Assembly: GCA_013695395.1 (NCBI GenBank)
Contig: JACDAP010000059.1
Location: 1-7,117 of the forward strand
Direction of reading: 5' to 3'
Source: Solirubrobacterales bacterium
GTDB taxonomy: Bacteria; Actinomycetota; Thermoleophilia; Solirubrobacterales; Solirubrobacteraceae
Length of the DNA stretch: 7,117 bases
How positions within the stretch are numbered: position 1 is the stretch's first letter; each line of letters begins with the position of its first letter. The position numbers were made by a program, and so were the translations under genes. A model generated the notes under the pieces. That model was not told the origin of the DNA and searched no databases. It worked only from the letters and a program-made list of their open reading frames with translations. Of the stretch, positions 5,633 through 7,117 are shown piece by piece.

Positions 5633-6993
5633 ACCGCCGCCCCCGGGGCCGCGAGCAGCCGCTCGAGCGGGACGCCGGCGCCCTGGTCGTGCAGGAACGA
5701 GTCGTTCGAGGTGTTCTCCAGCAGGCGGCGGACGAGGTAGGCCATTCCGGCGACGAGGTCACCGACCGGGCAGTAGGCGCGGACCCGCAGGCCGCGGGCG
5801 GCCAGAGCGGTGCCGAGCCCGTCCCCGAGGCCGCGAAGGATCTGCAGCTCGAGATCCTCGTCGGGATACCCGGCCTCGCGACTGACCGCGACGGCGTGGG
5901 CGATCGAGCGGAGGTTGTGGCTCGCGACCGCGGTGCGGATCCCCGCTCCGGTCCTCCGCGCGCCGAGCAGGACCCGCGTGAGGTGCTCGAAGTTCTTGTC
6001 GGAGTCGGACTTGACCTCGAAGACCGGAGGGCTCCAGCCGTGCTGGCGCGCGTCGACGACCTCGTGGTCCCAGTAGGCGCCCTTCACGAGCCGGACGACC
6101 AGCGGGTGAGCTCGCGTCGTCGTGCGGACCCACTTGATGAGCCGGTCGGCCTGCTCCGGGGAGTCGCGCAGGTACGCCTGCAGGACGACGCCGGCCGACG
6201 GCCCGTCGGCGAACTCGGGCTCGGCGAGCAGCTCGAGGACGAGCTCGACGGTCGCCTCGCGGGAGTCGTAGCTCTCCATGTCGATGTGCAGGTGGGCCCC
6301 CTGCTCCTTGGCCTGGCGCAGCAGCGCCCGGAGCCGCGGGGCCGCGTCGCGCAGGCCGAGCTCGGGCGCCTCGGCCCGCAGCAGAGGGGTGAGGGCCGAG
6401 ACCTTCACCGAGAGGTTGGCGCGGGGCAGCACACCGGCGGAGTCGTGCTCGATCGCCGAGCGGGCGGGCCACCGCTCCGCCGCGCTCGTCATCACGCTGA
6501 TCGCCTCTGCGCAACGGGCTGCGTACGCGTCGGCTTCGGCGGCGGTCACCGTCGCCTCGCCGAGCAGGTCCACGGTGCTCGTCACGCCGTCCTTCCACAG
6601 GGAGGCCAGGACCCCCGTGGCCTTCTGCGGGCTCTCCCCGACGATGAAGCGGTGGGCCATGTGCTTGACCCCGCGCGCCGAGGCGGCGCCGAGCGCGGCG
6701 CGGCCGCCCTTGCTGCCGGCCAGCCGCATCGCCTGGGCGAGTGCGATGGGCTGCTCCTCGACCTCGGAGAGAAACCCGGCGAGGTGCGTGGCGAGGTCGT
6801 CGACCGATCGGCAGGCGGGTACCACGTCGACGAAGCGGAAGAGCGCCGCCTTCAGCTCGGCATCCTGGGAGGCCAGCGCCATCGCCTTGTCGTCGAGTGC
6901 GGCGAAAGGACGACGGGCGGCGGAGGGCATCGCCCCGGCGAGCGCTCGGCCGATGGCGAGGACGTCGGCTTCGGCGGGGACGGGAAGCTCCAT
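5629..6993 (-). CDS. Proline dehydrogenase (PutA-type PRODH domain)
   Basis: 454 residues. FAD-dependent oxidation of L-proline to P5C, passing electrons to the membrane quinone pool. A PutA-like helical N-terminal region (about 1-115) precedes the (beta/alpha)8 barrel. Barrel motifs are VDLLGEATVTAAEAD (141-155), NLSVKVSAL (193-201, Lys197), HIDMESYDSREATVEL (236-251), VLQAYLRDS (270-278), RLVKGAYWDHE (301-311), ASHNLRSIAHA (357-367) and YCPVG with Tyr407. RRLLENTSNDSF (422-433) follows, where Arg422 and Arg423 match the substrate carboxylate-binding arginines of E. coli PutA (Arg555/556, with the same 15-residue spacing from the Tyr). It is longer than the stand-alone enzymes of about 310 residues, and with its neighbour it resembles a split bifunctional PutA. 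The stop overlaps the next start by ATGA, so translation is probably coupled. The ATG at 6993 lacks a ribosome binding site and may be leaderless. Confidence 0.96.
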   Translation of the reverse strand: MELPVPAEADVLAIGRALAGAMPSAARRPFAALDDKAMALASQDAELKAALFRFVDVVPACRSVDDLATHLAGFLSEVEEQPIALAQAMRLAGSKGGRAALGAASARGVKHMAHRFIVGESPQKATGVLASLWKDGVTSTVDLLGEATVTAAEADAYAARCAEAISVMTSAAERWPARSAIEHDSAGVLPRANLSVKVSALTPLLRAEAPELGLRDAAPRLRALLRQAKEQGAHLHIDMESYDSREATVELVLELLAEPEFADGPSAGVVLQAYLRDSPEQADRLIKWVRTTTRAHPLVVRLVKGAYWDHEVVDARQHGWSPPVFEVKSDSDKNFEHLTRVLLGARRTGAGIRTAVASHNLRSIAHAVAVSREAGYPDEDLELQILRGLGDGLGTALAARGLRVRAYCPVGDLVAGMAYLVRRLLENTSNDSFLHDQGAGVPLERLLAAPGAAV

Positions 6994-6999
6994 GGAGCG

Positions 7000-7005
7000 A
7001 GGCTA
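7000..7005 (-). promoter_or_regulatory. Possible -10 element for the proline catabolism genes
   Basis: On the - strand TAGCCT fits TAnnnT and ends exactly 6 bases before the ATG at 6993, with no Shine-Dalgarno sequence between them. This is the layout expected of a leaderless transcript. No -35 element can be made out in the very GC-rich upstream bases. If correct, the two proline genes have their own promoter even though another - strand gene may end only 53 bases upstream. Confidence 0.25.
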
Positions 7006-7046
7006 CGCCCGGGCGGCCCGGCGCGGGCGCGACGACCGGCGCAGCC

Positions 7047-7117
7047 TCAGGCCGGCGGGCGCGACGCCGGTCGCACAGCCTTCTCGTCCCCGCCGCGCAG
7101 CTCGGCCACCACGAGCC
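7047..7117 (-). CDS. Possible C-terminus of an upstream gene (partial)
   Basis: Reading the - strand from 7115, 22 codons run in from the window edge and end at TGA (7049-7047). The peptide is LVVAELRGGDEKAV followed by RPASRPPA. Third-position G/C is high (20 of 22 codons) and the composition looks like a real helix plus a disordered tail. The other frames in this stretch give Arg/Trp/Cys-rich or Ala/Pro-rich shadows. It would end 53 bases before the proline dehydrogenase start and could belong to the same transcription unit. I cannot name a family from so little sequence. Confidence 0.4.
   Translation of the reverse strand, partial: LVVAELRGGDEKAVRPASRPPA

Noticed and set aside
4080..5885. 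601-codon open frame on the + strand across the proline genes
   Set aside because: It is the antisense shadow of the P5C dehydrogenase and PRODH genes, with low-complexity Arg/Asp/Ala/Gly composition and no domain. The opposite strand has diagnostic enzyme motifs.

Overview
The window is high-GC DNA with strong G/C at third codon positions. It most resembles an actinobacterial chromosome, plausibly class Thermoleophilia (Solirubrobacterales and relatives). Three things point there: the protein style, the exported hydrolase with an extra C-terminal beta-rich domain of a kind I associate with that group, and the absence of clear Shine-Dalgarno sequences before most genes. This assignment is an inference from style, not a database match. 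I saw no mobile element, tRNA, rRNA or CRISPR array.

Layout. Positions 1-189 hold the C-terminus of a DUF3179-family protein (+). A RpiR/MurR-type regulator follows (246-1142, +). A 122-base gap then carries two perfect 30-base direct repeats with competing hairpins. Next is the two-gene pyridoxal 5'-phosphate synthase operon pdxS-pdxT (1265-2718, +), whose genes overlap by 7 bases. Converging on it from the other strand is a secreted SGNH/GDSL hydrolase (2726-3934, -). The two stop codons lie in opposite arms of one perfect hairpin. A 130-base gap with a 13-base palindrome separates the hydrolase from the proline-catabolism pair, which is transcribed on the - strand. The proline dehydrogenase (6993-5629) overlaps the L-glutamate gamma-semialdehyde (P5C) dehydrogenase (5632-4065) by ATGA. 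The latter gene is broken by an apparent single-base frameshift near 5303. At the right edge, 7117-7047 looks like the last 22 codons of another - strand gene.

How the genes work together. PdxT releases ammonia from glutamine, and PdxS uses it with ribose 5-phosphate and glyceraldehyde 3-phosphate to make PLP. The proline pair would oxidise proline to P5C and then to glutamate, and together it looks like a bifunctional PutA cut into two coupled genes. The regulator sits directly upstream of pdxST, so it is a candidate regulator of that operon, but its sugar-phosphate-binding signature is atypical. The best leads are the repeat/hairpin element upstream of pdxS, the frameshifted P5C dehydrogenase in a split-PutA arrangement, and the shared stop-codon hairpin. 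I found no convincing evidence of a wholly new system.
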